DNA of 64,000 nucleotides, taken from Phallus indusiatus (lineage: Eukaryota > Basidiomycota > Agaricomycetes > Phallales > Phallaceae). The notes beneath the pieces were generated by a model, which had not been told where the DNA came from, made no database searches, and saw only the letters and a program-made list of their open reading frames with translations. The translations under genes were made by a program, and so were the position numbers. Location of the stretch: the NCBI GenBank assembly GCA_027605045.1, contig JAQFWX010000058.1, positions 62,001-126,000 on the forward strand, read 5' to 3'. Every line of letters starts with the position of its first letter. Position 1 is the first letter of the stretch. This document shows, piece by piece, positions 24,012 to 34,739 of this stretch.

Positions 24012-25230
24012 GTTTAGTGAAAAATGCTTTTCATTTTATGAACATTTAATCTGCATTGAAGCTGGTAATAGCGCGCAATAAGTTGAATTAGTTTGGAATT
24101 AGTGCGGTTCTACTCCGGTATTCCTGCGCTCAAGCTTTAGCTATAGGTACCTAGGTGTTCAACCTGTTCTGAGAATAACTTCGAGATGTGCAACTAAAGG
24201 TGTGATCAAAATTAATAGAATAGGAGCGGACTAGGTACATGAATAATTGACATTGGTTATCCACATGTTAGTTCCACTAGCTTACTCTATTCCGAGTCCC
24301 CCGCTCAACACAACCGTACTTTAGTCCTTCAAAGCATTTGTTTAACGTTTCGTCCATAACGCAGATATACGTTTATTTTATGTATATCCAATCGACTGGT
24401 TGTTTTCGTCCCGCTTGTAGTTGTGTTATGTGACAACAGGACAACAGCTTCAGAATGCAGAATACAGTCTGCAAGTTGTCCAACATGAAAGTTTATTGAT
24501 TGTTCCGCTCCAATTCGTCCGGTTTCCGTCTCCTAAGTTTGGGCAAAGAGTCGACCAAAACCTGCATCCGCTGATGCTCTTCTCTAATCCTTGCCCGACA
24601 GACCGTCCTGTGTTACATTACGACCAAATTTGATATGGAAAATAAAGACCATTTACCAGATACCCATCGAGATAAACAGAAAGGAACCCATTGTCCAATT
24701 AAAAGCAACAAACCGTGCTGAAAAAAACCAACGACGGAATAGGCGAAAAGCGGGCAGATATAGCTTGGAACAGGACTAACACGAATTGAGGCCTCTGATA
24801 ACTCCAAATCCAAGACCACCCGCTATCCCACTCAACAAGCTCGTTCTCGCACATGGTATCTGACCCAACTTCTGAACGAAAGAGGCGTCCTTGGTTTCGT
24901 CTACATTCTGGATGGAGCCCATTAGGTTCGTGCCAAGCCGCTCAGTCGGGACAAGCTGGTGAACCTCTAGTTCACACGTAAAGAACGGGCTTGCAGCAAA
25001 TGCTTTCGCTAAGGGGGAATTTTCAAGAATTGTATTTTTTTTGGTATATAAACAAAAATATGGACTAACTGTATGTTGAGAACCTTGACACGATCACTGT
25101 AGGCAAGTAGCTTATCTAGGGGAGTGCCGCTTACATAAATTGTGCAGATCACTACTGAGTTTCAATTCGGAGCGGAAATTTGAAACGACCATGCCACCTC
25201 ATTCATGTCCCAAAGAAATGTTTCATTGAT
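24012..25230. other. Intergenic, no gene recognised
   Basis: Frames of 60-70 codons occur on both strands without recognisable motifs or splice structure. The nearest identified sequence is the CDK7 fragment that starts at about 25231. Confidence 0.5.
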
Positions 25231-25320
25231 TATAGTTCAGCTGTTGACATGTGGTCCGTCGGTTGTATTTTTGCAGATGGAGGGAGGAACGTTGCGTGGA
25301 AACTCGAATTCGTGGGGTGA
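25231..25320 (+). pseudogene. Truncated, internally deleted copy of the CDK7 gene
   Basis: This segment repeats two separate parts of the kinase gene at 28224-29714. It reads YSSAVDMWSVGCIFA, nearly identical to kinase YNSAVDMWSVGCIFA. It then passes directly to DGGRNVAWKLEFVG and a stop, matching the kinase C-terminus NGGRNVARKLEFVG. About 570 bases of the kinase, including an intron, are missing, yet the junction keeps the frame. The similarity continues into the kinase 3' flank as far as about 25690. It forms the left arm of an inverted repeat whose right arm is the real kinase 3' end. It lacks all catalytic residues. Confidence 0.85.
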
Positions 25321-25685
25321 ATGAATGTGAATATGATGTGTTCGTGCTGCGTGCACCCTTTGTTGTATACTACATCGCACTTTGAAATTTTTTAGCTGAA
25401 TATGTGTCTGGGTTTTATGTACTCTCTGGAGGTGTATGAAATTCCAAGCATGATAGTAAATCGAAAATGAATTTCCAGCTCAGCGGGTCTTGTTGAAAGT
25501 TTGGTTATGGATAAAACCTTAAATTCCTTTTCTTCTATGTAAATCATGCCCCCCCAAGCTCCATTCGAAGCCAGGTCACGATAACCACCCGATTTACTGC
25601 GAGTCTATTTAAGACCTTGTTGAGAATATCCCATCCCCATCAAAGCTTTTCCCCTTCTTCAACCTTCTATACTTATCCGCCTCTA
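25321..25685 (+). repeat. Left arm of inverted repeat: kinase 3' flank plus family promoter block
   Basis: After the kinase fragment stop, similarity to the reverse complement of about 27757-28223 continues: accctttgttgta, tttatgtactct, aaaatgaatttc, cgagtctatttaagaccttg, caaagctttcccc. The distal part is the promoter of a family copy, with a tatttaag box near 25600. A third copy of this promoter block is at 39110-39380. Confidence 0.8.
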
Positions 25686-25920
25686 ATGCAAGCGCATTGA
25701 AGCTCGCCCGCATTGAAGTTGAGGCCGCCGTTGCAGTTGAATTGGATGAGCTGAGAGCGGAAATTTTCAAGGTGAGTCTCTGTTCAATGGTATTATTTGT
25801 TGACGCATTGCTTTTCAGATAAAATCCTCAGTAAAATGGACATCCCAACGTATAAACTCCGTTAAAGAATTAGTAACACACAAACTGAAAGAGTCTGGTT
25901 GGTTGAACATCACAAATTGA
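25686..25920 (+). pseudogene. HEPN-like repeat family, copy 6 (fragment)
   Basis: Immediately downstream of the promoter block. An out-of-phase ATG at 25686 is followed by LKLARIEVEAAVAVELDELR, then AEIFK, an intron (gtgagtctctg...gcttttcag, about 25772-25819) and IKSSVKWTSQRINSVKELVT, then HKLKESGWLNITN and a stop at 25920. This corresponds to the coiled coil and the first helix of the C-terminal domain, with the conserved Lys-Trp kept and the rest lost. Confidence 0.6.
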
Positions 25921-26391
25921 CGGCAGAGGGCTCAAACTGCTGAAACAGAAGAGTTATGACTGAAAATATTCAACGTGAGCCTCCGTCTCCCAGGAAATGA
26001 ATTGTTCCTGTTGACATATTACTTCCCAGCTCCAATCTTCGCTAAAATGGATTTGGGCGAGGCAGGCCCTCAACGACGTTCGTACCATTGTTCTCCGTAA
26101 ACTCGGCAAAAAACACTGGTATGAAATCAAGGGACGCGATCGGGTGTCAACCATAACGACAGCAATACAAGAAGCTATTGACGAGAATCCATTCCATGAG
26201 GCGATTCCCCTTAAAGCGTCTGAAATTGCGACAAGCCGGATTCTCCAATTCGGGACCACGGTAACACAGAAGCCCACTCCCTTGAAAAAACTCAGTTTAG
26301 GGAGGCAATCACTTTACTGCCCGAAGAAGAGAAAAGAATTTTAATTTCATGCTTCATTTTACTCTACCGAGACGTGGACATCGGTCCATGA
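25921..26391 (+). pseudogene. HEPN-like repeat family, copy 7 (frameshifted C-terminal domain)
   Basis: A short exon end and intron (gtgagcctccg...acttcccag, about 25975-26029) precede LQSSLKWIWARQALNDVRTI, then VLRKLGKKHWYEIKGRD. The frame then shifts by one base near 26252. The continuing frame reads RDHGNTEAHSLEKTQFREAI, then TLLPEEEKRILISCFILLYR, to a stop at 26391. The R-x2-G-N-x2-A-H motif is clear in the DNA although no single frame spans the domain. Intron position and phase agree with copies 3 and 6. Confidence 0.65.
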
Positions 26392-26426
26392 CCAACCAAC
26401 TTCCAATCAATCTTTTGTAAGTATAT

Positions 26427-26688
26427 TTACAGCTATTTCGGTTACGTAAGGCGGACGTGGGAACTCACGTGATTTTTGCCGTCGTGGAAAGATGCCCATA
26501 TATCTCAACAACCATTGCGAGTTAAGAAACTATTTATATGTACTATTATTCATTATAATTTAAACTACCTATTGGTCAAAATTTTATGTCTTAACTCGCA
26601 ACGGTTGTTGAGATATAAGGCTATCTTTGCAGGACGGGAAAAATCTCGTGACTCGCGCGTCCGCCTTACGTAACCGAAATAGCTGTAA
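26427..26688. mobile_element. MITE-like foldback element, about 260 bp
   Basis: Long terminal inverted repeats start ttacagctatttcggttacg on the left and end with the complement on the right (cgtaaccgaaatagctgtaa). Similarity continues inward through gtaaggcggacg, and a second pair (ctcaacaaccattgcgagtt and aactcgcaacggttgttgag) sits nearer the AT-rich centre. The whole element could fold into one long hairpin. It has no coding capacity, so it would depend on a transposase elsewhere. Target duplication is not clear from the flanks. Confidence 0.8.
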
Positions 26689-26739
26689 TTGTGAATGTAC
26701 TATTGAATGTAGCATGCTGACAAGACATCTTTCGCTGAT

Positions 26740-27756
26740 AAAAAAGAACTCATCCTCCGGATAGCCTCTCTTGCCTCCTCACGAGTTAGAGAATGTGCTC
26801 TTCAATTTCCGGATTTTCTAAAGTTGTTAGGATCTCCAGCTAAGAGCGCGGGGATGAGTCTAGAATTCAACAGAATCGAAGTGAAGATCCTAACGTCACC
26901 ATGATTAAGTTCGTTTGCCTCCTTGTCATTTATCATTGTCTTTCTTTGTTACTAAACCCATGTTTTGCGTTTAGATGTATGGACGGTCTTTGGATATGGA
27001 ATCGCGCCAACACTGATAAATATCTTCTTACAACGTTCTCAGCATTTTCTCAAACTATATGTCGCGATGCATCAATGCTCTCACATGGGGGATTTCAGCT
27101 GTAAAGCAATGTGTCAACAAATATAATCAATCTCTTTTGTAAATGAAAACTCACGTTGAAGATTTCATTCGCATATCCTGAATTTCGACGTCATGAGTTT
27201 CACATGCTCATCAAACTGGTATTGGCGTGCATCAAGTCTACCAGAAGTGCTTCGAATTCTGCTCTCAAAACGGATTCCCGGCAAAACATTATTGAGATAT
27301 CAGTGAAAATCTATACGGAAACAGGGAAATATTAATGAAGACTCGAGACGAATGAACAATGAGGTGAGGAACAATTACGCTGAGCTATACGGTACGATTC
27401 TGAACGTGAGTCTGATCTGTCTCAGAAACTTAAAAATCAGTTACTCCCGCTGACACATTGCTTTTCAGTTGAAAGGCTCCTTACTGTATGTATATGCGGG
27501 CAGGTAGACTTCGAAGTCGAAGAAAGGTGCATCCATCGCCTAGGTTTTAATATTTAAGGTTCACGGAAGGATACCACTGAATTTCGAAACTGTGAAGACT
27601 CACTTCATTCCGACTTATATTATATTTTATTCCCTCCACTTCTATGATTGGCCATCAACATCACTTGAGTGTTTAGGGTTCCGGTTAGATACACAAGGGG
27701 GATAGGAGTCTAATATTTACTTACCGGATGCGATAGCGTTTGTGCTGACCGGACAT
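26740..27756 (-). pseudogene. HEPN-like repeat family, copy 8 (degenerate, reverse strand)
   Basis: The reverse-strand start lies just after the right-arm promoter block: ATG at 27756 giving MSGQHKRYRIR, then a gtaagt donor. Most of the body is unrecognisable. Near 26745-26880 the C-terminal signature reappears as NNFRKSGN, a stop, then RAHSLTREEAREAIRRM. This is closely similar to copy 5 (RKTGNLVAHSVTREQAKEAI). It is divergently oriented to copies 6 and 7. Confidence 0.55.
27333..27500 (+). pseudogene. HEPN-like repeat family, small fragment (copy 9)
   Basis: On the forward strand the end of a coiled-coil exon (RRMNNEVRNNYAELYGTILN) is followed by an intron gtgagtctgatc...gcttttcag. A few codons remain (LKGSLL), where others have IKSSVKW or LQSSLKW. 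The rest is missing. It is embedded within the region of reverse-strand copy 8. Confidence 0.45.
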
Positions 27757-28223
27757 TAGAGACGGATGAAGAAGGTAGAAGAAGGGGGGAAAGCTTTGAG
27801 GAGGATAGGATGTGCTCAACAAGGTCTTAAATAGACTCGCAATAAGTATTAGGGCGGTTATCGTGACCTGGTTTTGAATGGAGCTCGGTGAGGCATTGTT
27901 TGAAAGAAAAGGGATTTGAATAAGGAATTATCCAGAATCAACTTTCAACAATTCCCGCTGAGCTTGAAATTCATTTTCGATTTTACTATCAAAGATCTAA
28001 GCTTGGACTTCAGAGGAGCTTTCGTGACTAGTGTATTTTCTTCCTTTACAAGTATAGACGAATAAATCAGCCAGAGATATGATTCCTTTTACATTATGTA
28101 CATACACGTCCATAGAGTACATAAAACACAGACACATAGTCGCACAGCAAGAACACAGCTAGAAATTTTAAAAGTGCGATGTAGACAACAAAGGGTACAC
28201 GAACGCGTCATATTCACATTCAT
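27757..28223 (-). repeat. Right arm of inverted repeat: family promoter and CDK7 3' flank
   Basis: Reverse-complement partner of about 25321-25685. Read on the minus strand it runs from the CDK7 stop through the 3' flank into the promoter block (cgagtctatttaagaccttg, caaagctttcccc) that precedes copy 8. Because it is contiguous with the complete kinase gene, this arm is probably the ancestral one. Confidence 0.8.
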
Positions 28224-29714
28224 TCACCCCACGAATTCGAGTTTCCGCGCAACGTTCCTCCCTCCATTCAACTCTTCTATCATGGAAGGCTTCCGTTTTA
28301 AACGATTGACATCACCGCCATTTTTCGAAGGTACAGCAGGTTTAGGCGAGAAAGCTGGTGAGTTTGGATCTAGTTCTTCAAGGGGTATAGGTCGATTTGA
28401 ATGTGCGTTCTTCGCTTTAGGCAGTTTGGAGGGGTGCGTAGGATATGGTGACGCAAAGAAGTACGGGTGGTGGAGAGCTTCTTTTGCACTGATACGTTTC
28501 CTCGGTTCGTATATTAAAAAACGCGATAATAGAGCGACTGCTTCGTCTGAAGCTGCTGTGAACAAATCTCGTAATTGAGGTTTTGGGAATTGACCGACAG
28601 GAACATAATCTGGTAATTTTGTATGTCCCTTGATCAACAATGGGAACGTGATAAGAATAAGTTTCCGGGAGTTGGGGATAATACATACCGGCCATTCTTC
28701 TTCTGTTGGAGTTCCCAACGCTCGGAAAGTCGTTTTGAGTTGATCCATGTCGCTTTCGCCTGGTAAATAGGGAACCCGAAGCATCAACTCTGCAAAAATA
28801 CAACCGACGGACCACATGTCAACAGCTGAATTGTAATACCGACATCCGAACAATAATTCCGGAGGCCGATACCATCTGACTTTGTATTTAATCAAAAAGG
28901 AAAACAACGCATTGGCACAACTAAGTAGAGTGAGAGAGAACGAACCTTGTAATAACTTGACATGTCATTTTTTGACCTGGATCCGCGAAATCTCTAGCAA
29001 GACCAAAATCTGCTATTTTTAATTGTCCATCCGCCGCCACAAGTAAATTGTTAGGTTTGAGATCCTTTTGGGATAGGAGATTATCAGCTCAACTGAACGC
29101 AAAAAAAAGGTCAAAACTCTAATACCCGATGTAGAATAAAATTCCGGTGACAAAATTCGAGTCCCCGCACGGTCATGGCGAGCCAACTCTTGATATCAGC
29201 TGGTAAAAACACATGCGAGCGGTCTTTAATAATTAATTCCAAGTCGGATTCCAGAAATTCAAGGACTAAATTAAGATTCTTTTTAGCGGAAAAAACGTCT
29301 AGTAGCTGTAAGGAGGATTTCGTCAACGACCGACAACACGATATACCAAGGAGGGTGGCAGGATACCTCAATAACATTCGGATGATGAACCTCTCGGAGA
29401 TACTTGACTTCACGAATGGCCGACATATCTAGTCCATCTTTGAACAGTCCGACCTTTATTTTCTTAATAGCGACCTGACGGCCAGTCGCGAGCTCCTTCC
29501 CTGCAAAACAGGTATCTTGTAAGGTTGCGCTGGCACACACCAGACGAGCAAAAGCTACCTCGATAGACAACGGCGTATGTACCCTCTCCTACTTTTGCAA
29601 GTTTTTGCCTGGTTCAGACGCGTCAACACAGTCCTTAATCGGGAAGATGGAGAGAAATTGCATGGCGTACCATCGACCTTGCACTACGCTATTAGCCCGT
29701 TCAACGACGTCCAT
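28224..29714 (-). CDS. CDK7: Cyclin-dependent kinase 7 / Kin28 (TFIIH-associated CDK)
   Basis: The kinase of the CAK/TFIIH complex, which phosphorylates the RNA polymerase II CTD and, in many species, other CDKs. Exon 1 (29714-29671) gives MDVVERANSVVQGRW, and a gtacgc intron leads to QKLAKVGEGTYAVVYR (glycine loop). Then come VAIKKIKVGLFKDGLDMSAI (ATP-binding Lys and the cyclin-binding helix), HPNVIELLDVFSAKKNLNLV, LEFCHRNFILHRDLKPNNLL (catalytic loop) and KIADFGLARDFADPGQKM. The activation segment is TCQVITRWYRPPELLFG, with the expected threonine, followed by DMWSVGCIFAEL. The C-terminal tail ends GGRNVARKLEFVG. About seven introns are present. All catalytic residues are intact. Its 3' end is duplicated at 25231-25690. 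Confidence 0.92.
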
Positions 29715-29937
29715 TAGTACTATCTCCGGATACGTTAATCCATCTCCATTCGAGCATAAATGACTCACTTAAAGCCTTAAAATAATATGACAAGTTCCGC
29801 AAAAACGCGGTATCAAGTGGAAGTTATCTGGTGATATCACCAGAAAAGAGTTTCATTAGGCGCTTAAATTATCCGTCGCTTGTCCTGGCGTTTCCGAATT
29901 CACACCGTGACATCGCCGTTCTGTCTGGACTCTGGAC

Positions 29938-30424
29938 ATGAGCTCCGGACCAGAAATTCCGCCTCCTGAAAATTATGTTCCAGTGGATTACAAGGACGTT
30001 CTGAAGGTAAGGCTTTCAGTTTAATCATTGCAAGGATGATTCGTTGTTAACACCGCGTTCAGGATAAAACTGTAACAAAATGGACAGAGTAGGTAAAAAG
30101 CCATGGAATTGACGCAAGTCGCTTTAATAACGGATTGTTTTTCTTTTCGAAGCCCCTGCGACCATTCAAATAAGGTATGTCATTTTAAAATTTGCCAGCG
30201 AAACTAAAAATAAAACAATAAACAGGCCTCGATGCAATGTCTAAATCGCAACAATTATGACCGCGAAAGATGTCTAGAATACTTCAAAGCGTACCGAGAA
30301 TGCAAAGCAGCTTGGGTGAGTTTTTCTTATTCCTTTCTTTTATTCGCCCTTTTTGTGTCAGAGCAAACGTAAAATTCAGCTGGAACAACGAAGAGAAGAT
30401 CGACGAGCGGGAAGAGCGGTTTGA
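29938..30424 (+). CDS. COX23: Cox23-like twin CX9C mitochondrial protein
   Basis: Cox23 is a small intermembrane-space protein needed for cytochrome c oxidase assembly and imported by the Mia40 disulphide relay. It is read from four short exons starting at the ATG at 29938. Exon 1 gives [20 protein letters not shown] and VLK; exon 2 gives DKTVTKWTD, with a GTAGGT donor that avoids an in-frame tag. A 22-nt exon (cccctgcgac...) gives PCDHSNK. The next gives [20 protein letters not shown], then [10 protein letters not shown]. The last exon gives [20 protein letters not shown]. The four cysteines form two C-x9-C pairs. It is transcribed divergently from CDK7, about 220 bases away. The stop is at 30422-30424. 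Confidence 0.88.
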
Positions 30425-30497
30425 TCTTCTGGAAGTGAAAAAATCTCGTTGGAAATGGCATGTAATCGTAACAAGAAACAAACACAAAAACATATAA

Positions 30498-30596
30498 TGC
30501 CCCCTGGCCGACTTGAACGACCGACCTCGTCATCGCAGAATACCAGTCTATGCCGGCCATACTAGTGACGCGCTACTACCACTGAGCCAAGAGGGC
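30498..30596 (-). tRNA. tRNA-Thr (AGT), with intron
   Basis: The mature sequence folds as a full cloverleaf: a 7-bp acceptor (GCCCTCT/AGGGGGC), anticodon stem CGTCA/TGACG, loop CTAGTAA with anticodon AGT, a 5-bp T stem around TTCAAGT and discriminator A. A 26-base intron sits one base 3' of the anticodon, the canonical position. It is almost identical to the intronless gene at 30692-30764. Confidence 0.93.
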
Positions 30597-30691
30597 AGTG
30601 AGACCTAAATTTCAACTTAAATACCTAGGACATTAATTTCCTAGCTATATGTAAAAAAAAATCAAAAATAATTCAGAACCACAAAAATATT

Positions 30692-30764
30692 TGCCCCCTG
30701 GCCGATTTGAACGACCGACCTCGTCATTACTAGTGACGCGCTACTACCACTGAGCTAAGAGGGC
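30692..30764 (-). tRNA. tRNA-Thr (AGT), intronless
   Basis: A 73-base cloverleaf with the same acceptor, anticodon arm and T arm as the neighbour at 30498-30596, differing at two positions (TTAGC for TTGGC, TTCAAAT for TTCAAGT) and lacking the intron. Same strand, about 95 bases away, so the pair arose by local duplication with intron gain or loss. Confidence 0.94.
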
Positions 30765-31067
30765 TATACATGATGCCCTTTTATTCCAGAATACAGCCTT
30801 TGAAACGATTCACGCTCACGATAAAAAATGTGTAGAAAAGTGTAGATAGATTATTGCAAAAAGGAAACCCAACGAACGAACAAAAACAAAGAAAAACAAT
30901 CGAGAAATAAACAACAGGATATTTGATACTACATGCACTTACTATAAGATATATCGCCTACTAACTACTACTACTACTATCATCATTTTTAGGAATGCAA
31001 TTGATATGTATGTAAAGAAAGGGAAAGCATTTGAGAGACGGAAAAAAACATATAAAAATTTTGGGGT
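30765..31067. other. Intergenic, tRNA to nucleoporin 3' end
   Basis: AT-rich, no gene recognised. It contains the upstream side of the second tRNA-Thr gene and sequence downstream of the nucleoporin stop, including a ctactactactactatcatc simple repeat near 30961-30985. Confidence 0.5.
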
Positions 31068-34000
31068 TTATGGTTTGTCTTCAGCACAACAAACACATTT
31101 GGAACTGAACGCAAAAAAAAATCATTAGGAAATCCGAAAACAAAAGGAAGACAATAATATCTTACTCGGTATCTTTATTGGTAACGAAACACACGCTACA
31201 TGTCCATCCCGCCGAAACAGGAGCTTTCATACCAGCAGCTGCAAAATCAAAACCTTTGATTTCAGCTTTTGGCGGTGGTGCAGCCGAAGATGAAGAAGCG
31301 GGAAATGGTGATAACGATGACGATGATGACGACGATGGCTTGTCAAAGGCTGAATTCAACGCAACATTTGCGTCAAACTTGAAAGTGGGCAAAGAAAGTT
31401 CCGCTACCCCCAATGCCGCTGCACAAGCAGACTGATCGCGATCGTGATCGCTCATCCCACTCCGGAAGACAGTCGTGACGACGTTCATATCAAACATGGG
31501 CAACTCCGAACTCTTCATCAAAAGAGTGCCCCGCTTTATAGCCTCTATATCATCAGTCTCGGGCTTGGTGGTGGAAAAGAGCGCACTCGGAACAGTGGGT
31601 GTAGGTTTGGATGAGTCACCAACAGGAGCAACAGGAGCACCAAATGAGAACGATTTGTTTCCAAAAGTAGATGAAGCACCAGAGGTTTGACCGAAAGTAA
31701 AACCATTCGTACCAGTTGTCGTCGTCGCCGTAGCCGTCGACTTTGACGTTGTCATAGTTGTATCCTCTACAGATTTCTCAGGAATGGGAACCGTAAACAC
31801 AGACGCAGCTGACGTCTTCCCAAAAGACGATCGTTCGTTAGATACTCCAAAAGGCGATGATATTGAAGATACAGCAGATTGGGAAGGTTTCGGTACTTTC
31901 GGGAATAGACTAGTTGGACCAACCACATCTTTATCCGCCGTTGCTACCGCGGTCGTCGTTGTAGTCGTAGAACCAAACCCAGTATTGAAAAAGGACGATA
32001 CTGGTTTACTCTCAGTCTGTGAAACTTTAGACATAGCAAAAAAGCTCGTGCTAGTGCTAGTCGTCTCTTCGGATTTGCTAGCAGCAGCAGCAGTAGCACT
32101 TTCCTTTTCTTCTTCCGGCTGGAAACTATTTCGAAGTGGAGAAGGCTCTTTCGGCGCAGTCCCGAATCGACCTGGTCCTTTACCCAGCGAAGTAGGATAT
32201 AACGTCCGTGATGTTGACGATGTTGATATAGTCGATTTCGAAGGCGAGGGGGAACGTCGTGACGATGATGACGGTGGTGGCGGCACAGTAGACATAGCAC
32301 GTTCCGAATCCTGCACTGGTTCGATGACTTCCGAAGGTCGCAAAACCGGAGCCGACGCGACTTCTTCATTCATATCAATATCATTATCAACATCTATAAC
32401 TTCTACCAGTGTCGGAGTCTGTACTTGTGCCAACGTCGGTTTCGGTTTCTCAGGTTTAACTTTCTTCGGTGGAGGTTGTACAATGGTATCCTCCTCGTTC
32501 ATTTCGTCGTCAATCTCGATAACCTCCCGTTCCTCACGATCAGGTCGTTTGCTCGGCTTATTGTCAAGTGAGATATTTCCATTTCCGTTGACATTTGTTT
32601 CAGCGTGCATTCGTTTGGTTTGAACAGACGCAGGTGCTGATCTCTCTATTGTCTCCAACGCCGTCAGCTTTTTGGGTGAGGGTGGCTGTGGTGGTGTCGG
32701 CACTTCGGTAGATACAACTCGTCGCGCAGGACGAGGCGGTGGTGCACGTGCGGATTTCGCTGGCTATAAAAGATTCGTTTAGGACAAAACGAGAGATAAT
32801 TTACAACTGAGTTAACTCACTCTTCGAGTCCGTTTTGTAGGTGGACGGGTATCATACGGGTTAACAAGTTCAGAAGTTGAAATCTACAAAAAAAATACAA
32901 CAACATAAAACAAACCATATGAAGCCATGATAAAAAATAACAGACCTTATCATCATCATTCTCAGGCTGACTAGCACTACTAACAATCTCCGCAAAAATA
33001 GCAAAAGCTTTCGCCTGACCAGCTTTGGCGACATGATCACTACCATGGCCAGTTCCATTCGTCTTCCCACCCTCGGGAGTATTACTATTTTGATCTTGAA
33101 TCGAACCTGGGCTTCCGGGACTTGAACTATCCGCGCGCATGCTTTGGCGTAATGGACTTGGTCGAGCGGGTGTTGACATGAATCGCGCTGATGAAGTGCC
33201 AAATCGAAGAGACGTTGTCTGTGACGCAGCAGTAGAAGTAGTATTGCTAACCCCGTTAGGTATGGTATCCCCATTCACACCTTCCTGGGTGTGCGAGTCC
33301 AAGTCCATCGCAGAATTTTCGTTGACAACAGACAACGACGATAACGGCGTCGAAGGTGGTGGTCCAGACAGCTGTCCAACAGACAAATACGACTCTTCAC
33401 CCACTCGTCGCCGTTTTCCATCCCCACCACTCCCGCTCCCGCTCCCACTTTCCGCTGCTCTCAAATCTCCCACAAACGTAATTTTCCTGCGGGAGGACGA
33501 CGACGTACCGAACGCTGGAGAGCGGTATCGCGGTTTAGCTGAACCGCCACCTTGAAAGAACACATTCCCGTTGGGATTGCGGGTCAGCATTCGTGCAGTT
33601 GTTGCAGTTGTTGTCGTCGTCGTTGAAGTGGATGATGATGATGATGCGAATGCAGATGAAGAAGGCTTAGTTGATGTGCTTGATGTATTTGGAAAAGAAT
33701 TGGTTGGATTGGAAGAATCAGGTCGGGAGAATATAGCTGCAAAGTCGGTATTTGGGGTCGTAAATGTCGGTTTCAGTGGGACTGGTGAATTAGCCGTTGG
33801 AAACACGAATGGACTACGGGCAATAGGTGTCGTTTCTCTGGTAGGTGATGGTGAAGCCTGGCCTGGAAAAAAGTATTAGCAACCTGAAAGAAGAATAGCC
33901 AGGGCGTAACGACACTTGCCTTTAACAGAGCTTTGAATAAGCATGCTAAGCCCTAAAGCTTCAACATTTGTACATTCCCCCCCTCTGGGAAGAACGACAT

Positions 34001-34739
34001 TATCCAGATAATCTGATACAGTCGCCAACGGATCTTTATACTGCTGGCCAACTTGCATTTGCATAAGTGTGCTTGAAGGTGGTAATGGTGCTACGTAAGG
34101 AGACGACCGACGGAAAGAGGAGGACAATGGTGTGGCAGGAGGACGTTGAAACTGATTTTGCTGATTTTGGTTCTGGTTCTGGTTCTGGTTCTGATTCTGG
34201 GGAAGAGATACGTGTGTGCTATGAGGACTATGACTGGGGAGCTGAAAACGGACCTGGCGCGGGATGGGAGAGATAAGTTGTCTAAGAACTTGATCCTCCG
34301 AGACTGTGCTAGAATTCATCACTGATAGTGCATCATTGCTCTCGTCAGCAGACCCTCCGTCATCCTGAACCTCCACCATGCCGTTCGTTCTATTCCGTCT
34401 ACTACTCCGACTAGACTCGCCGTTTCCGTTTTCCGGGGATTCAATAGAATTCGAATCTTCATCATCGCTTGAAGAAGAAGACGGCGGCGAAGGATCATGT
34501 TTCCAGAACATCAAAGTTTTCCAAATAGAAGGTTTCCATCCTCTCGATGCCGCCTGGAAATTCAGAGAAAGAAATAATAATAATCAGAAAACGCTGAAAA
34601 CACGCGCGCGAGATCGCGGATGTAGAGAAAAAAAGCCACTGACCAACTTGTCTTTTCGTCCTTGCTGATTGTAAGGCGAGTTGACTCTTCTCTGGGTTCT
34701 ATGTTTTTCAGAAACTTCATTTCGACTCGAAGCGGGCAT
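31068..34739 (-). CDS. FG-repeat nucleoporin with RanBP2-type zinc finger (Nup1/Nup153-like)
   Basis: A nuclear-basket-type nucleoporin. From the ATG at 34739 it starts MPASSRNEVSEKHRTQRRVN. After an intron comes the amphipathic segment SRGWKPSIWKTLMFWKH, similar in position to the membrane-binding helix of yeast Nup1. Long disordered, Ser/Pro/Thr-rich sequence follows, with a Q/N tract near 34150-34205, a basic bipartite stretch (GDGKRRRVG) and further basic patches (PTKRTRR). The C-terminal third contains spaced FG-type motifs (SSFFNTGFGS, SPFGVS, TFGNKSFSFGAP). It ends with a zinc finger, GWTCSVCFVTNKD plus SKCVCCAEDKP from the last exon, joined across a gtaaga intron; this is the W-x-C-x2-C...C-x2-C RanBP2 type. 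About five introns. FG repeats plus a C-terminal zinc finger resemble animal Nup153, but orthology is not proven. Confidence 0.8.

Noticed and set aside
29938..30424. Initially looked like another family fragment (short exon ending before a gtaagg...ttcag intron)
   Set aside because: The spliced reading gives twin C-x9-C pairs and the Cox23 C-terminus, so it is a normal mitochondrial assembly gene.
31784..32623. 279-codon forward open frame rich in Ser, Asp, Val
   Set aside because: Antisense to the low-complexity part of the FG nucleoporin; composition follows from the opposite strand's Ser/Thr/Pro codons.
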